The translations under genes were made by a program, and so were the position numbers. The notes under the pieces are model-generated. The model was not told where the DNA came from and did no database searches. It worked only from the letters and a program-made list of their open reading frames with translations. Positions 25,894 to 33,921 of a DNA stretch of 64,000 bases are shown here, piece after piece (position 1 is the stretch's first letter; every line of letters starts with the position of its first letter). Source of the stretch: Bacteriovorax sp. (GTDB taxonomy: Bacteria > Bdellovibrionota > Bacteriovoracia > Bacteriovoracales > Bacteriovoracaceae). Location: the NCBI GenBank assembly GCA_014377485.1, contig JACMPM010000003.1, positions 62,001 through 126,000 of the forward strand, given 5' to 3'.

Positions 25894-26201
25894 TGTTGGT
25901 TAGAAGGCAACCGCGACCTGATAAATGAATATTTAAAAATCGGTATTTCACAACTTATTTAACTAGATGCCTACTACGGTCATGAGCTTCCTCTTGACCT
26001 CTCATAGCACATGTTGTCTATTCATCCCTGCTGTTGTTTCAATGGATTCCACAATAGTCCCTCCATCGATTTAATTCCTACATAGGTAGTTGCAGATTGA
26101 ATGCCAAAAATTGGAAAGGTAAAGATATTGATATAACATCTATAGAGAATTGTTTATGTGGAATTTTGGGAGAGCATTTGAGACAATTTGCCATCTAAAT
26201 A
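25894..26201 (-). ncRNA. Candidate small RNA region (leftward)
   Basis: There is no convincing gene in this stretch, but two terminators flank it (25863-25893 and 26202-26240, both with their better T tract on the left strand). The sequence left of the first one reads AACCAACAATAAAAGCCATCC, similar to the AACAATAAAGCCACC near the 20580 hairpin. Short left-strand frames of 7 and 16 codons overlap at an ATGA. A leftward small RNA or tiny-peptide transcript is possible; no family was recognised. Confidence 0.25.
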
Positions 26202-26240
26202 ATAAAAAAAGAAAGTACGCAACACCAGGTTGCGCACTTT
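26202..26240 (-). terminator. Terminator of the leftward hydrophilic-peptide gene
   Basis: Read leftwards, AAAGTGCGCAAC pairs over twelve positions with GTTGCGTACTTT (one G-U pair, five-base loop) and is followed by CTTTTTTTATT. It lies 21 bases beyond the stop of the 26262-26423 gene. Confidence 0.9.
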
Positions 26241-26261
26241 AGCTGAAGAAAATGCGGATGA

Positions 26262-26423
26262 TTATCGCGACTTTCTAGAGCTTGAAGAATCATTTTTATT
26301 TGGTGTAGAAGAAGGAGTCTTTACATTAGATTTAGAAGAAGATCTTTCATCTTCGTCTCTACTTTGTAAGCGTCCTTTTTTATCACTAGTGTCATCCATG
26401 CTTTTCTTTTTTTCTTGAACCAT
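26262..26423 (-). CDS. Small hydrophilic Ser/Lys/Asp-rich protein (53 aa)
   Basis: 53 residues, beginning MVQEKKKSMDDTSDKKGRLQ and continuing as serine-rich repeats (SSSKSNVKTPSSTPNKND). There is no hydrophobic segment, signal or cysteine, so it is expected to be disordered and cytoplasmic. The start has a strong GGAGGAAAT SD, and an excellent terminator follows, which makes this a real gene despite its length. It resembles in composition the 82-residue protein at 20203-20451. The role may be stress protection, but only composition supports that. Confidence 0.75.
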   Translation of the reverse strand: MVQEKKKSMDDTSDKKGRLQSRDEDERSSSKSNVKTPSSTPNKNDSSSSRKSR

Positions 26424-26607
26424 AATTTCCTCCGTGGTTAGTTGAACAACATTAGGCTTAGCATGTTTAATGCCAAAGAGAATAAGTGTGACAAATGTTG
26501 AAAAGTTTGTAGAAAAATTAAAAAATTTTGGAAGCTATGAGGCATAAAGGGATTTTATTCGTTGGAGTTTGAGGCAAGATGGAATAGATTTAAAGCAGAG
26601 GTAAGCC

Positions 26608-26967
26608 ATGGGACAAGTAATCGACGTAGAGAAAGTATTAAAAAGAATAAATGATTTTTCAAATGAAAGAGATTGGAATCAATTCCATTCCATCAAAAAT
26701 TTGTCTATGGCCTTAAGTGTAGAGAGTTCAGAGTTGGTGGAGATTTATCAATGGATATCAGAGGATGAATCAAACGATATCAGCAACGAGATTATTAAAA
26801 ATAAAGCCCGTGAGGAATTAGCAGATATTTTTATTTACCTGTTGAAAATTGCTTCAAAGATGGACATTGATTTAGAGACAGCTGCTCTTGAGAAATTAGA
26901 TCTTAATGAAGTAAAATATCCAGTTGATAAATCAAAGGGTAATTCAAAAAAATATAGTGAATTTTAA
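26608..26967 (+). CDS. MazG-like nucleotide pyrophosphohydrolase
   Basis: 119 residues. It fits the all-alpha MazG/dCTPase-like (RS21-C6) family: WNQFHSIKNLSMALSVESSELVEIYQW supplies the first metal-binding helix (ExxE) and REELADIFIYLLKIASKMDI the second (ExxD). Members hydrolyse non-canonical or excess nucleoside triphosphates to the monophosphate. GAGGTAAGCC acts as SD. The methyltransferase gene starts five bases after its stop, so they form an operon. Confidence 0.87.
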   Translation: MGQVIDVEKVLKRINDFSNERDWNQFHSIKNLSMALSVESSELVEIYQWISEDESNDISNEIIKNKAREELADIFIYLLKIASKMDIDLETAALEKLDLNEVKYPVDKSKGNSKKYSEF

Positions 26968-26971
26968 TCCC

Positions 26972-27643
26972 ATGGAAAATAATAATAGAGTTGTTCATTG
27001 TGAAGATGCTTTGGTGTGGCTTGAAAACAGTCCTGTATTAGATGGATGTTCGCTGATTGCTTCCATGCCGGATATTTCTGAGTTTCACGGATTTACCTTG
27101 GCGGCCTGGAAAGATTGGTTTTTTCAAACGGCCAGGCTTGTATTGTCTCGCACTCCCGCTGAAGGGGTAACAATATTTTATCAATCTGATATTAAAGTTG
27201 ACGGTGTATGGGTTGATAAAGGATTTATTTGTCAAAAAGCAGCAGAATCTTTGGGGCATGAATTATTATGGCATAAAATAGTCTGCCGAATTCAACCAGG
27301 TAAATGTACTTTTGGTCGACCGGCCTATTCTCATGTTTTGTGTTTTAGTAAAGGTGTTCGCATTCATGATTTAGGGAATTCTACTCCAGATGTAATTCCT
27401 GAAACGGGTGATAAAACCTGGGAGAGGGGAATGGGACTTGAAGTCTGTCTTATGATTGGAAAATTTATTACTGAAAACACTACGACTAAAACGTTGGTTC
27501 ATCCATTTTGTGGACAAGGCGCCATGCTCGCTGTGGCGAATGGGCTTGGACTTGCTGGAATCGGAATTGAACGAAGTCCAAAGCGCGCTGAACTTGCACG
27601 CATTCTCACCGTAAATGAAGAATGGAAAAAATTTCTTAAATAA
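26972..27643 (+). CDS. DNA-methylase-like SAM-dependent methyltransferase
   Basis: 223 residues from ATG 26972, five bases after the MazG-like stop. The C-terminal half carries a methyltransferase motif I in HPFCGQGAMLAVANGLGLAGIG followed by ERSPKRAELA. In the place of the DPPY/SPPY motif of amino-methylases (after SLIA) it has SMPD at about 31-34. This keeps the circular-permutation order of beta-class DNA methylases but alters the catalytic motif, so the substrate may be a nucleotide, RNA or protein. No SD is visible, so translation is coupled to the pyrophosphohydrolase. Confidence 0.72.
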   Translation: MENNNRVVHCEDALVWLENSPVLDGCSLIASMPDISEFHGFTLAAWKDWFFQTARLVLSRTPAEGVTIFYQSDIKVDGVWVDKGFICQKAAESLGHELLWHKIVCRIQPGKCTFGRPAYSHVLCFSKGVRIHDLGNSTPDVIPETGDKTWERGMGLEVCLMIGKFITENTTTKTLVHPFCGQGAMLAVANGLGLAGIGIERSPKRAELARILTVNEEWKKFLK

Positions 27644-27988
27644 TTCAAGGGCTGTAATCTTCAATAATAATTAGCTATACCATATATGCTAATTTTGTAT
27701 TTTTTAAATTGTGAAAAAAATTGCAATCTCTATCTTAAGAGAATCGTCCGCAGAAAACGAATGCCGATTCCCTTCAAAGTATCCGTAGCAGATACGAGAT
27801 ACATATCACAAAAGCTTTTAAAATAAATCAGGGTGTCTCTCCAGCTTGAACACACCTGTAGTTATTTAGTCTAAAAAGCTAAGTAAAGCCTACAGAGTTA
27901 AAGTTGAAGAAACAAAGGAAAGAAGACGTGAAACTCTTCTTTCCTTTTTTTTTCCTTTTTTTCTATTTTTATTACTCAAGGAGGAAGT
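27644..27988 (+). ncRNA. Structured leader or small RNA candidate
   Basis: No gene fits in these 345 bases. The right half holds ordered structure: GTATC/GATAC at 27779-27795, CAGG-GTGT paired with ACAC-CCTG (one bulge) at 27829-27858, and the strong terminator at 27914-27952 ending just before the next gene. This could be an independent small RNA or an attenuator leader of the secreted-protein gene at 27989. No known RNA family was recognised. Confidence 0.35.
27914..27952 (+). terminator. Strong terminator 36 bases upstream of a gene
   Basis: AAAGGAAAGAAG pairs perfectly over twelve positions with CTTCTTTCCTTT, ten-base loop, then a T tract. It is placed between the candidate small RNA and the ATG at 27989, either ending that RNA or attenuating the gene. 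Confidence 0.85.
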
Positions 27989-28435
27989 ATGAAAAAGAAA
28001 TTTAGTCCCATGCTTCTACTGACTGCATTTGTTCTCTCTCTTTTTATGTCCATGTCTCTCAAGGCGTTGCATGCTCAAGAGGTATTATATAATAGCGAAG
28101 GACAAGTTGTTACTCCTCCAGTAGATATCATTACAACCACCGGAACAGCTGAAAATCCAGGGACGATTGGAGTGATACCAGGAAGAACTGCAACGGGAGG
28201 AACGATTGGCGCAACTAATACAACAGCTACCGGGGGGACTATTGGAGTTACAGCTATAAAAGTGCCTGCAACTGATGTTCAACAATCTGGTAATCTGACT
28301 ACGCCAAATATATGTGTAGATTCATCAACCCAAGGAAAAATATGTGGTGTTGGTGCAGTCTTATGGTGCACTAAAAATCCACTTGTTGATAATTGCCAAA
28401 AAATAATAAACGATATTAATGCTAAAAAATATTAA
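27989..28435 (+). CDS. Secreted protein with TGGTIG repeats
   Basis: 148 residues with a signal peptide (cleavage near LKALHAQ). The mature protein carries near-repeats of GTIGVIPGRTATGG, GTIGATNTTATGG and GTIGVTAIKV, glycine/threonine-rich and likely extended or fibrous. A C-terminal part has four cysteines (NICVDSSTQGKICG and VLWCTKNPLVDNCQK), probably two disulfides, so the protein works outside the cytoplasm. The AAGGAGG SD is strong. No family was recognised; a surface or periplasmic structural role is a guess. Confidence 0.72.
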   Translation: MKKKFSPMLLLTAFVLSLFMSMSLKALHAQEVLYNSEGQVVTPPVDIITTTGTAENPGTIGVIPGRTATGGTIGATNTTATGGTIGVTAIKVPATDVQQSGNLTTPNICVDSSTQGKICGVGAVLWCTKNPLVDNCQKIINDINAKKY

Positions 28436-28473
28436 AAATAAACCCCGAGTCAATCGAAGTTTATTTTTTAATT

Positions 28474-29082
28474 TTATCTGCTTGGGTTGTTTCTTAGATC
28501 ATCGAAATCCTGGTCTACATTTGATCGATAGTAAGGTGTTTCTTCAGAAGATTTTTTCTCTGAAGTGGTTGCTATATTTATTGCTCCATTTTCTTCAAGA
28601 ATTTCACGGGCCTTTGCTTCCCATTTCGCATCATCAACGTGAATAGAAATCAGTAAGCCACCTTCTTTGACGTATCCTTCATATCTTTGGGCTTCAAATT
28701 CTGGAATCCCCAATCCGATCAGACCTCCTGCCACGCCGCCAACTGTACCACCAACACCTGCACCAGCTATTGCGGCCATGATTGGCCCAGCGGCTATAAA
28801 TGGTCCAAGCCCAGGTATTGCTAATGCTCCTGCTCCGACTAGCCATCCAAATATACCACCGGCCACCGCTCCAGTGGCAGCACCTGTCGTTGCTCCTTCT
28901 GGAGCTTTAGTGTGTTTTTCAAATGCAAAATCTTTAGTTCCTTGTTTTGACTGCATTAAAACTGAAATGTCTGAGCTTCTAAAATTTTGTGTTTTTAGAA
29001 TATTAACCGCTCTATCCAGAGCAGTTTGATCGCGAAAAATTCCAAATACAGAAGTTCTTCCTTCTTTTTTTACAAATCCCAT
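28474..29082 (-). CDS. Glycine-zipper membrane protein, general-stress (17M/DUF1269-like)
   Basis: 202 residues from the ATG at 29082 (AAGGAT at a suitable distance; the codon three residues earlier overlaps that SD). The N-terminal domain (RTSVFGIFRDQTALDRAVNIL...DISVLMQSK) matches the fold of general stress protein 17M-like domains. A glycine-zipper pair follows (TTGAATGAVAGGIFGWLVGAGAL and GVGGTVGGVAGGLIGLGI), expected to insert in the membrane. The C-terminus is acidic and disordered. It lies 41 bases after a BON-domain gene on the same strand, so both may belong to an envelope-stress unit. Confidence 0.75.
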   Translation of the reverse strand: MGFVKKEGRTSVFGIFRDQTALDRAVNILKTQNFRSSDISVLMQSKQGTKDFAFEKHTKAPEGATTGAATGAVAGGIFGWLVGAGALAIPGLGPFIAAGPIMAAIAGAGVGGTVGGVAGGLIGLGIPEFEAQRYEGYVKEGGLLISIHVDDAKWEAKAREILEENGAINIATTSEKKSSEETPYYRSNVDQDFDDLRNNPSR

Positions 29083-29123
29083 ATAAGCCATCCTTGTTTG
29101 CGTTTTAAAACATAATTATTTAA

Positions 29124-29468
29124 TCAATAGGTAAGTCTATTATAAACTCTTTTATCCCCAGCTCTTGCTCTAGCTAAATTCTCAATTTTAACTTTTTCCT
29201 CTTTTGAAGCTACGTGTCCTTTTAGAGTAATAGCTTTTTGAAGTGTAATAATTTTGATATTATGAGCATCGGTAGAAAGTTGATTGTCGGCCATAATCGC
29301 TTCTCTTAATTGACGAGTAATTTCCACGTCACGGGCAGTGCCTTTCATTTGGCTATCTGCTGTGAGCGCTTGTTGATGTTTCATATTATAGGCTTGCGAA
29401 GTTGCCGAATAAGCTGAAATTGAACTTAGTGAAAGTGCAATGAGTAATAATATTTTTTTTGAAATCAT
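29124..29468 (-). CDS. BON-domain periplasmic protein
   Basis: 114 residues. A signal peptide ends near residue 21 (SISAYS). A BON domain follows: REVEITRQLREAIMADNQLS-like start (DVEITRQLREAIMADNQLST), NIKIITLQKAITLKGHVASKEEKVKIENLARA, as in OsmY-type proteins that bind phospholipid membranes. AAGGAGG is positioned ideally. It is the promoter-proximal gene of the two-gene stress unit with the glycine-zipper protein. Confidence 0.85.
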   Translation of the reverse strand: MISKKILLLIALSLSSISAYSATSQAYNMKHQQALTADSQMKGTARDVEITRQLREAIMADNQLSTDAHNIKIITLQKAITLKGHVASKEEKVKIENLARARAGDKRVYNRLTY

Positions 29469-29678
29469 AAACCCTCCTTGGTAACACTAGCTATTGACAT
29501 AATTTTAAAGCCGGTGGAAGTGTCAAAAATAATATAAAATCCCTAAGTGATAGTTAGAAATAAAATATGTATTTTGCTCTGCTTTAAGGACTAATAATCT
29601 GGAGCTTTTCGTTATCTTGACAGTGGAAGAAAAAAAGCTACATTTATATTTCAAAATGTTTTAATTAAAGGAGAGTCT

Positions 29679-30185
29679 ATGCTTTACGACATTACCGTTC
29701 CTCAATTCACAAAAATGCTTAATAACCTAAATCATATTTTAGATAAAGGAGCGCAGTCTGCTGAAGCTCGTAAATTTGATGTTGATGTTTTATTAAACGC
29801 GCGACTTGCTCCTGATCAATTCAATCTTATTAGACAAGTTCAAATTGCTTGCGATACAGCTAAACTTGGAGCTGCAAGATTGGCCGGTAAGGAAGCTCCT
29901 GTTCATGAAGACAATGAAAAAACTCTTCCTGAGTTAAAAGCACGTATTAATGACGTCATTAAATACTTGGGCACTTTTAAAGCTGAAGATTTTCAAGGGG
30001 CACATGAAAGAAAAATTTCTCAACCCCGTTGGGATGGAAAATACCTTACTGGATCTGAGTTCGCTGTTCAACATGCACTTCCAAATATCTATTTTCACAT
30101 CACAACTGCATACGCTATTTTAAGAAACAATGGGGTAGATGTTGGCAAAAAAGATTATCTTGGTGAGATGCCTTATAAAAAATAA
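29679..30185 (+). CDS. DUF1993 family protein
   Basis: 168 residues. The sequence follows DUF1993 helical proteins: MLYDITVPQFTKMLNNLNHI at the start, LLNARLAPDQFNLIRQVQIACDTAK in the core and HALPNIYFHITTAYAILRNNGVDVG at the C-terminus. These are relatives of the DinB/YfiT helical family with no proven reaction. AAAGGAGAG lies seven bases before the ATG. A terminator follows, so it is monocistronic. Confidence 0.88.
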   Translation: MLYDITVPQFTKMLNNLNHILDKGAQSAEARKFDVDVLLNARLAPDQFNLIRQVQIACDTAKLGAARLAGKEAPVHEDNEKTLPELKARINDVIKYLGTFKAEDFQGAHERKISQPRWDGKYLTGSEFAVQHALPNIYFHITTAYAILRNNGVDVGKKDYLGEMPYKK

Positions 30186-30199
30186 ATTTTAATTCAATC

Positions 30200-30238
30200 A
30201 AACCTGCTTAATGAGGACATTCAAAGAGCAGGTTTTTT
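30200..30238 (+). terminator. Terminator after the DUF1993 gene
   Basis: AAACCTGCT/AGCAGGTTT forms a nine-pair stem with an 18-base loop, followed by T residues. Confidence 0.78.
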
Positions 30239-30264
30239 ACAAAACAATGTAAAAAATACTTGAA

Positions 30265-30282
30265 AATGATCTCGTAATCATT
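30265..30282. promoter_or_regulatory. Inverted repeat upstream of DUF2252 gene
   Basis: AATGAT and ATCATT, separated by six bases, form a perfect inverted repeat 53 bases before the DUF2252 start. The halves look like the FNR-box halves seen elsewhere in this window, but the spacing is two bases too long for that type of site. Confidence 0.3.
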
Positions 30283-30334
30283 GTTTTTTATAATCTAAGT
30301 TAAGACTAAATTAGAATATTAACAGGATTATATT

Positions 30335-31459
30335 TTGAAAAGATTAACACTTGCTCTCGTCATTAACTTTTTATGTTTCTCATCGTTTGCAAAAAGCAAT
30401 GAACCTTCAAACTTAAGTGATATCAGTTTTTCATTTGATCAGTCTAAAGTTGATGCAAGTGAAGATTCATTTCATTTTCTTCGATCTTTCGTTGGATATT
30501 ACTATGGACTTCTTTCAAAAAATTCCGCAATTTTAAATATTTCCACCAAAACTTCACGTACTCCGGGTTGGTGTGTTGGGGATTCACACGCTGAAAATTA
30601 TGGAATTTTGATTCAGGAAAATTTATCTGTAATGTTCACCATGAATGATCTGGACGACTCAGGCCCTTGCCCGGTTGCATATGATTTTTTACGAATTCTC
30701 GTAAGCTCAAGGCTTTATCTTCCTTCAATAAATATTGATGATATTGTAAAATCTTATAAAGATGGATTGGCTGGAAATAAAATCAACACTCCTTCATCTA
30801 TTATTTCTCTTTCAAAGGACGCAATAAAAAAAGGGACTGATATAAATTCCAGCAAACTAGATGGCAATAAACTAAAGCGCAATAAAGATTCAAGTGAAGT
30901 TGACTCTACTTTAAAGCAAACTATTGTGGCACGCCTTGAATCAACGTTTAGTAATGAAAAATTGAAGGTTTTAGATATCATTGCCACTTCAAAAGTTGGC
31001 GGTGGTTCAGGCGGGCTTCAGCGCTATGAGGTACTAATTAAGAATAATGAGAACTCAATTATATTGCTAGAGCTTAAAGAGCTTGTGGAGCCTTCGATAG
31101 CAGTCGTAAAAACGGCCATTATTCCTGATCAGTCGTCAAGAATTAAGAAAGGATTGCAGTTTACACAGGGAAACGGTTTTTCTCATTATTATAATGTGTT
31201 TATTGTTGGTGGAAAATCCATGCTTTTAAGACCAAAGTTTGCTGGAAACTTAGGGATAACGCTTGCGGATTCTAATTCAAATGATAATCAGGAAATTATT
31301 TTATTTGAAGCTTACGTGTTAGGTAGAATACATGCCGGAAGCGTTAATACGAAAAACTACCTGGCAGATTTGGAGAATATGAAAAAAAGTGACTGGGAGA
31401 GTGACGTTGATAGTCTTGTTAAATTATTTATTAATAAATATGATTTATTAAAAAAATAA
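30335..31459 (+). CDS. Exported DUF2252 family protein
   Basis: 374 residues starting at TTG 30335 with AGGA upstream. A signal peptide (MKRLTLALVINFLCFSSFA) is followed by the DUF2252 signature: TPGWCVGDSHAENYGIL (the GDxHxxN core) and FTMNDLDDSGPCPVAYDFLR. This resembles the phosphate-binding loop and active-site Asp of aminoglycoside-phosphotransferase/kinase-like folds, suggesting a degenerate kinase. Export by a signal peptide is unusual for a kinase-like fold. It is followed after 45 bases by a parvulin gene. Function unknown. Confidence 0.82.
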   Translation: MKRLTLALVINFLCFSSFAKSNEPSNLSDISFSFDQSKVDASEDSFHFLRSFVGYYYGLLSKNSAILNISTKTSRTPGWCVGDSHAENYGILIQENLSVMFTMNDLDDSGPCPVAYDFLRILVSSRLYLPSINIDDIVKSYKDGLAGNKINTPSSIISLSKDAIKKGTDINSSKLDGNKLKRNKDSSEVDSTLKQTIVARLESTFSNEKLKVLDIIATSKVGGGSGGLQRYEVLIKNNENSIILLELKELVEPSIAVVKTAIIPDQSSRIKKGLQFTQGNGFSHYYNVFIVGGKSMLLRPKFAGNLGITLADSNSNDNQEIILFEAYVLGRIHAGSVNTKNYLADLENMKKSDWESDVDSLVKLFINKYDLLKK

Positions 31460-31504
31460 TTAGAAAATTCCTTAGATTACATTTTTAAAAAGAGAAAAAA
31501 AGTT

Positions 31505-31774
31505 ATGAAAATTACAGCCCAGCATATTTTAGTAAATCATGAATACGAAATTCTAGACCTTCAGAAAAAACTATCAGAAGGAGCGGCTTTCGAAGATCTC
31601 GCTCGTGATTTCTCTGAATGCCCATCAGGAAAAGAGGGAGGCAGTCTTGGAGAATTCGGAAAAGGTATGATGGTTCCGAGCTTTGAAAAAGCAGCCTTTC
31701 AGCTTTTGCCTGGTGAAGTCTCTGGAATCGTGAGAACTCAGTTTGGATTTCATTTAATTAAAAGAACTCGATAA
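31505..31774 (+). CDS. Parvulin-type peptidyl-prolyl isomerase (PpiC-like)
   Basis: 89 residues, the size of stand-alone parvulins. AQHILVNHEYEILDLQKKL starts the rotamase domain, and the conserved segments are present: FSECPSGKEGGSLGEFGKGMMV and VRTQFGFHLIKR. It isomerises prolyl peptide bonds. There is no signal peptide, so it acts in the cytoplasm. It is downstream of the exported DUF2252 gene. Confidence 0.93.
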   Translation: MKITAQHILVNHEYEILDLQKKLSEGAAFEDLARDFSECPSGKEGGSLGEFGKGMMVPSFEKAAFQLLPGEVSGIVRTQFGFHLIKRTR

Positions 31775-31874
31775 TTACACCCAACTTTTGGTGAGTATGA
31801 AATATATTCACACATTCACCTTTCATTTTTAATCCAGCCTAGAATTGTAAAAAAATAACAAACATAGGAATAAA

Positions 31875-32708
31875 ATGAAAATTGCAAAATACCTATTTTT
31901 AGCATTACTTATAATTTCTTCAAAAGTTCTCTTGGCCTCTGAGGTTAATGTATCCCTTGATGAATTTGAAGTGAAGGAAGAAATTGCTAGAACTTTGGGA
32001 CTAAACGCTCAAGAATTTGAAATAGCTCCAGCTGCTATAGAGTACGGTGCTGAAGGTGTAGGGCTCAAGGGCAGACTTTTTATTACTTGGTCTGTTAAAG
32101 ATATTTTGGCAAGTAATGAATCGATAACCTATAATTCAAATGGAATGCAAATCACCAGCTCTTCTAATCTAGAGAAGAATGAAAAAGGAAATGTTTTAAA
32201 TTCAGTCAAAATTGGTTATCAATTATTTAACAATCTAGGAGTTGAAACATCCTATGAACGTACTAGTTCAACAATGGGGATTAGTTCGCTAGCAGGCTCG
32301 ACTATTGGATCGCTGACAACAAATTCGTCATCAATTGCAAATACAAAAATCAAAAATGACTTCCAATATTTTAAAATCGGTTTAGTGACTAATGCAAATA
32401 TAGTCGATTCTAAAAGCTTCAGGCTTGATCTGGTAGCTTCGGCAAATGCAGGGCTTATTACCTTGAACAGTACAAATAAAACTAACGGTGATATTTATAA
32501 CGGTGCTCTCGGATATAGCTACGGTGCAGAAGTAGGTGTAAGAGCTATTCATAAATCTGGACTCTATGTTTCAACAGGTATTGGAATGAATAACAAAGTG
32601 CTTGCACCAAAGACTTATGCAAATGGTTCAAGTTCTGAATTTGATGGAAGCGAAAAATATGTTTTTGTAAATGTTGGCTATAGCTTTGGGGGAAAAAGAC
32701 GAAGATAA
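31875..32708 (+). CDS. Exported barrel-like outer-membrane protein
   Basis: 277 residues with a signal peptide (MKIAKYLFLALLIISSKVLLA). The N-terminal domain is acidic (VSLDEFEVKEEIARTLGLNAQEFEIAP), then beta strands alternate (VKIGYQLFNNLGVETSYERT, FQYFKIGLVTNANIV, YGAEVGVRAIHKS) and end VFVNVGYSFGGKRRR. It resembles small OmpA/OmpW-type barrels but no family was recognised. It stands between the parvulin and carboxypeptidase genes. Confidence 0.72.
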   Translation: MKIAKYLFLALLIISSKVLLASEVNVSLDEFEVKEEIARTLGLNAQEFEIAPAAIEYGAEGVGLKGRLFITWSVKDILASNESITYNSNGMQITSSSNLEKNEKGNVLNSVKIGYQLFNNLGVETSYERTSSTMGISSLAGSTIGSLTTNSSSIANTKIKNDFQYFKIGLVTNANIVDSKSFRLDLVASANAGLITLNSTNKTNGDIYNGALGYSYGAEVGVRAIHKSGLYVSTGIGMNNKVLAPKTYANGSSSEFDGSEKYVFVNVGYSFGGKRRR

Positions 32709-32788
32709 GCAAAACAGTCGAGTATTAATCATTTTTCATAAACTCATTTATTTGTCAGACTTAGAGCATATTCTCAGGGAGGAGATCA

Positions 32789-33856
32789 ATGTTCAAAAGT
32801 TTAGTACTCACATCTTTTTTATTTCTTTTGTCACTCAATGCAATTGCATTAGAGTCTATTAGAAGTTATGAAGTTACTGCCAATCCTATGCGAATGAATC
32901 AAATCGCCGATCATTTTGAAATAGTCAAAAAACTTGCTCGCAGTTATGAAGTTTATGTTAAAGAAGATGATGTATTGGAATTTTTAAAACTAGCTCCACA
33001 GGCTAAACTTCTTTTAAAAAATATTCATTCCGAATTTAATTCTGATGATAAATCAGCTCAACTCAATCTTGCTAAGTATCGCAAGTTCAGCGATGTTGAG
33101 CGAGACCTGAATACTATCGTCAGTACTTACAAAGACATTGCTAGTCTTGAAACTTATGGGACTACAAAGGGCGGAAGAAAGCTTTACGCGCTAAAAATAT
33201 CATCACCAAATAAATTTTTTTTGTCAGATAAACCTGAAATAATGATTACGGCCGCAACTCATGGCGATGAACTGGTTACTGTGGAAGTTTTATTTTCTTT
33301 AATCAATGAAATGCTTGCAGGATATGGCAAAGATCCAAGATTTACTAAAATGATTGATGGAAGAAATATTTACTTTGTTCCTGTCGTTAGCCCTGATAGT
33401 TTTGAAGCCCGAGAAAGATATGTCCAAGGTCTTGACCCTAACCGAAGTTTTCCATGGCCTGAAAATATAAATAATAAAACAGTAGACTGCATCCAGGGAA
33501 TTATGGACTTTAGCAATGCTCATAAGTTTATAGGATCTCTTGATCTACATGCTTACGGAAAACTTGTAATGTTTCCCTGGGGATATACTGAGAATCCTCC
33601 CGTCCCAAAGGATCAAGTGCTTTTATCTGACTTAGTTCAGGCGATGGCCCGAGAAAATCAATACAAGGCCGGTCAGATCTCCACCACCATCTATGTGGCC
33701 AAAGGAAGCAGTGCTGATTACTTCTATTGGAAGAAAAATACCCAGGCTATTGCGGTGGAACTGGCTGACCAGAAGGTCCCTCCTTACAGCGCCATACCAA
33801 AGGTCATCACAGAAGCTAGAGAGTTGATGTGGACCTTCCTTGAACATTTTAATTAG
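32789..33856 (+). CDS. M14 family zinc carboxypeptidase, exported
   Basis: 355 residues with a signal peptide (MFKSLVLTSFLFLLSLNAIA). A propeptide-like segment (residues 22-90) precedes the M14 catalytic domain. Zinc ligands are visible: H158 and E161 in ATHGDELVTVEV and H254 in SLDLHAYGKLV. The catalytic Glu is E324 in AIAVELADQ. It should cleave C-terminal residues from peptides or peptidoglycan stems in the periplasm or outside the cell. GGGAGGAG lies before the ATG. A lytic or predatory use is possible but not shown. Confidence 0.9.
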   Translation: MFKSLVLTSFLFLLSLNAIALESIRSYEVTANPMRMNQIADHFEIVKKLARSYEVYVKEDDVLEFLKLAPQAKLLLKNIHSEFNSDDKSAQLNLAKYRKFSDVERDLNTIVSTYKDIASLETYGTTKGGRKLYALKISSPNKFFLSDKPEIMITAATHGDELVTVEVLFSLINEMLAGYGKDPRFTKMIDGRNIYFVPVVSPDSFEARERYVQGLDPNRSFPWPENINNKTVDCIQGIMDFSNAHKFIGSLDLHAYGKLVMFPWGYTENPPVPKDQVLLSDLVQAMARENQYKAGQISTTIYVAKGSSADYFYWKKNTQAIAVELADQKVPPYSAIPKVITEARELMWTFLEHFN

Positions 33857-33921
33857 TGAACTTGTAGGTATAAAATTTTCTCGGAATCCCTAAAAAATTT
33901 TTGATCTGTTAAGATTCAGTC

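Noticed and set aside
26230..26418. 62-codon rightward frame
   Set aside because: Shadow of the leftward hydrophilic gene at 26262-26423, which has an SD and terminator; the rightward frame has neither.
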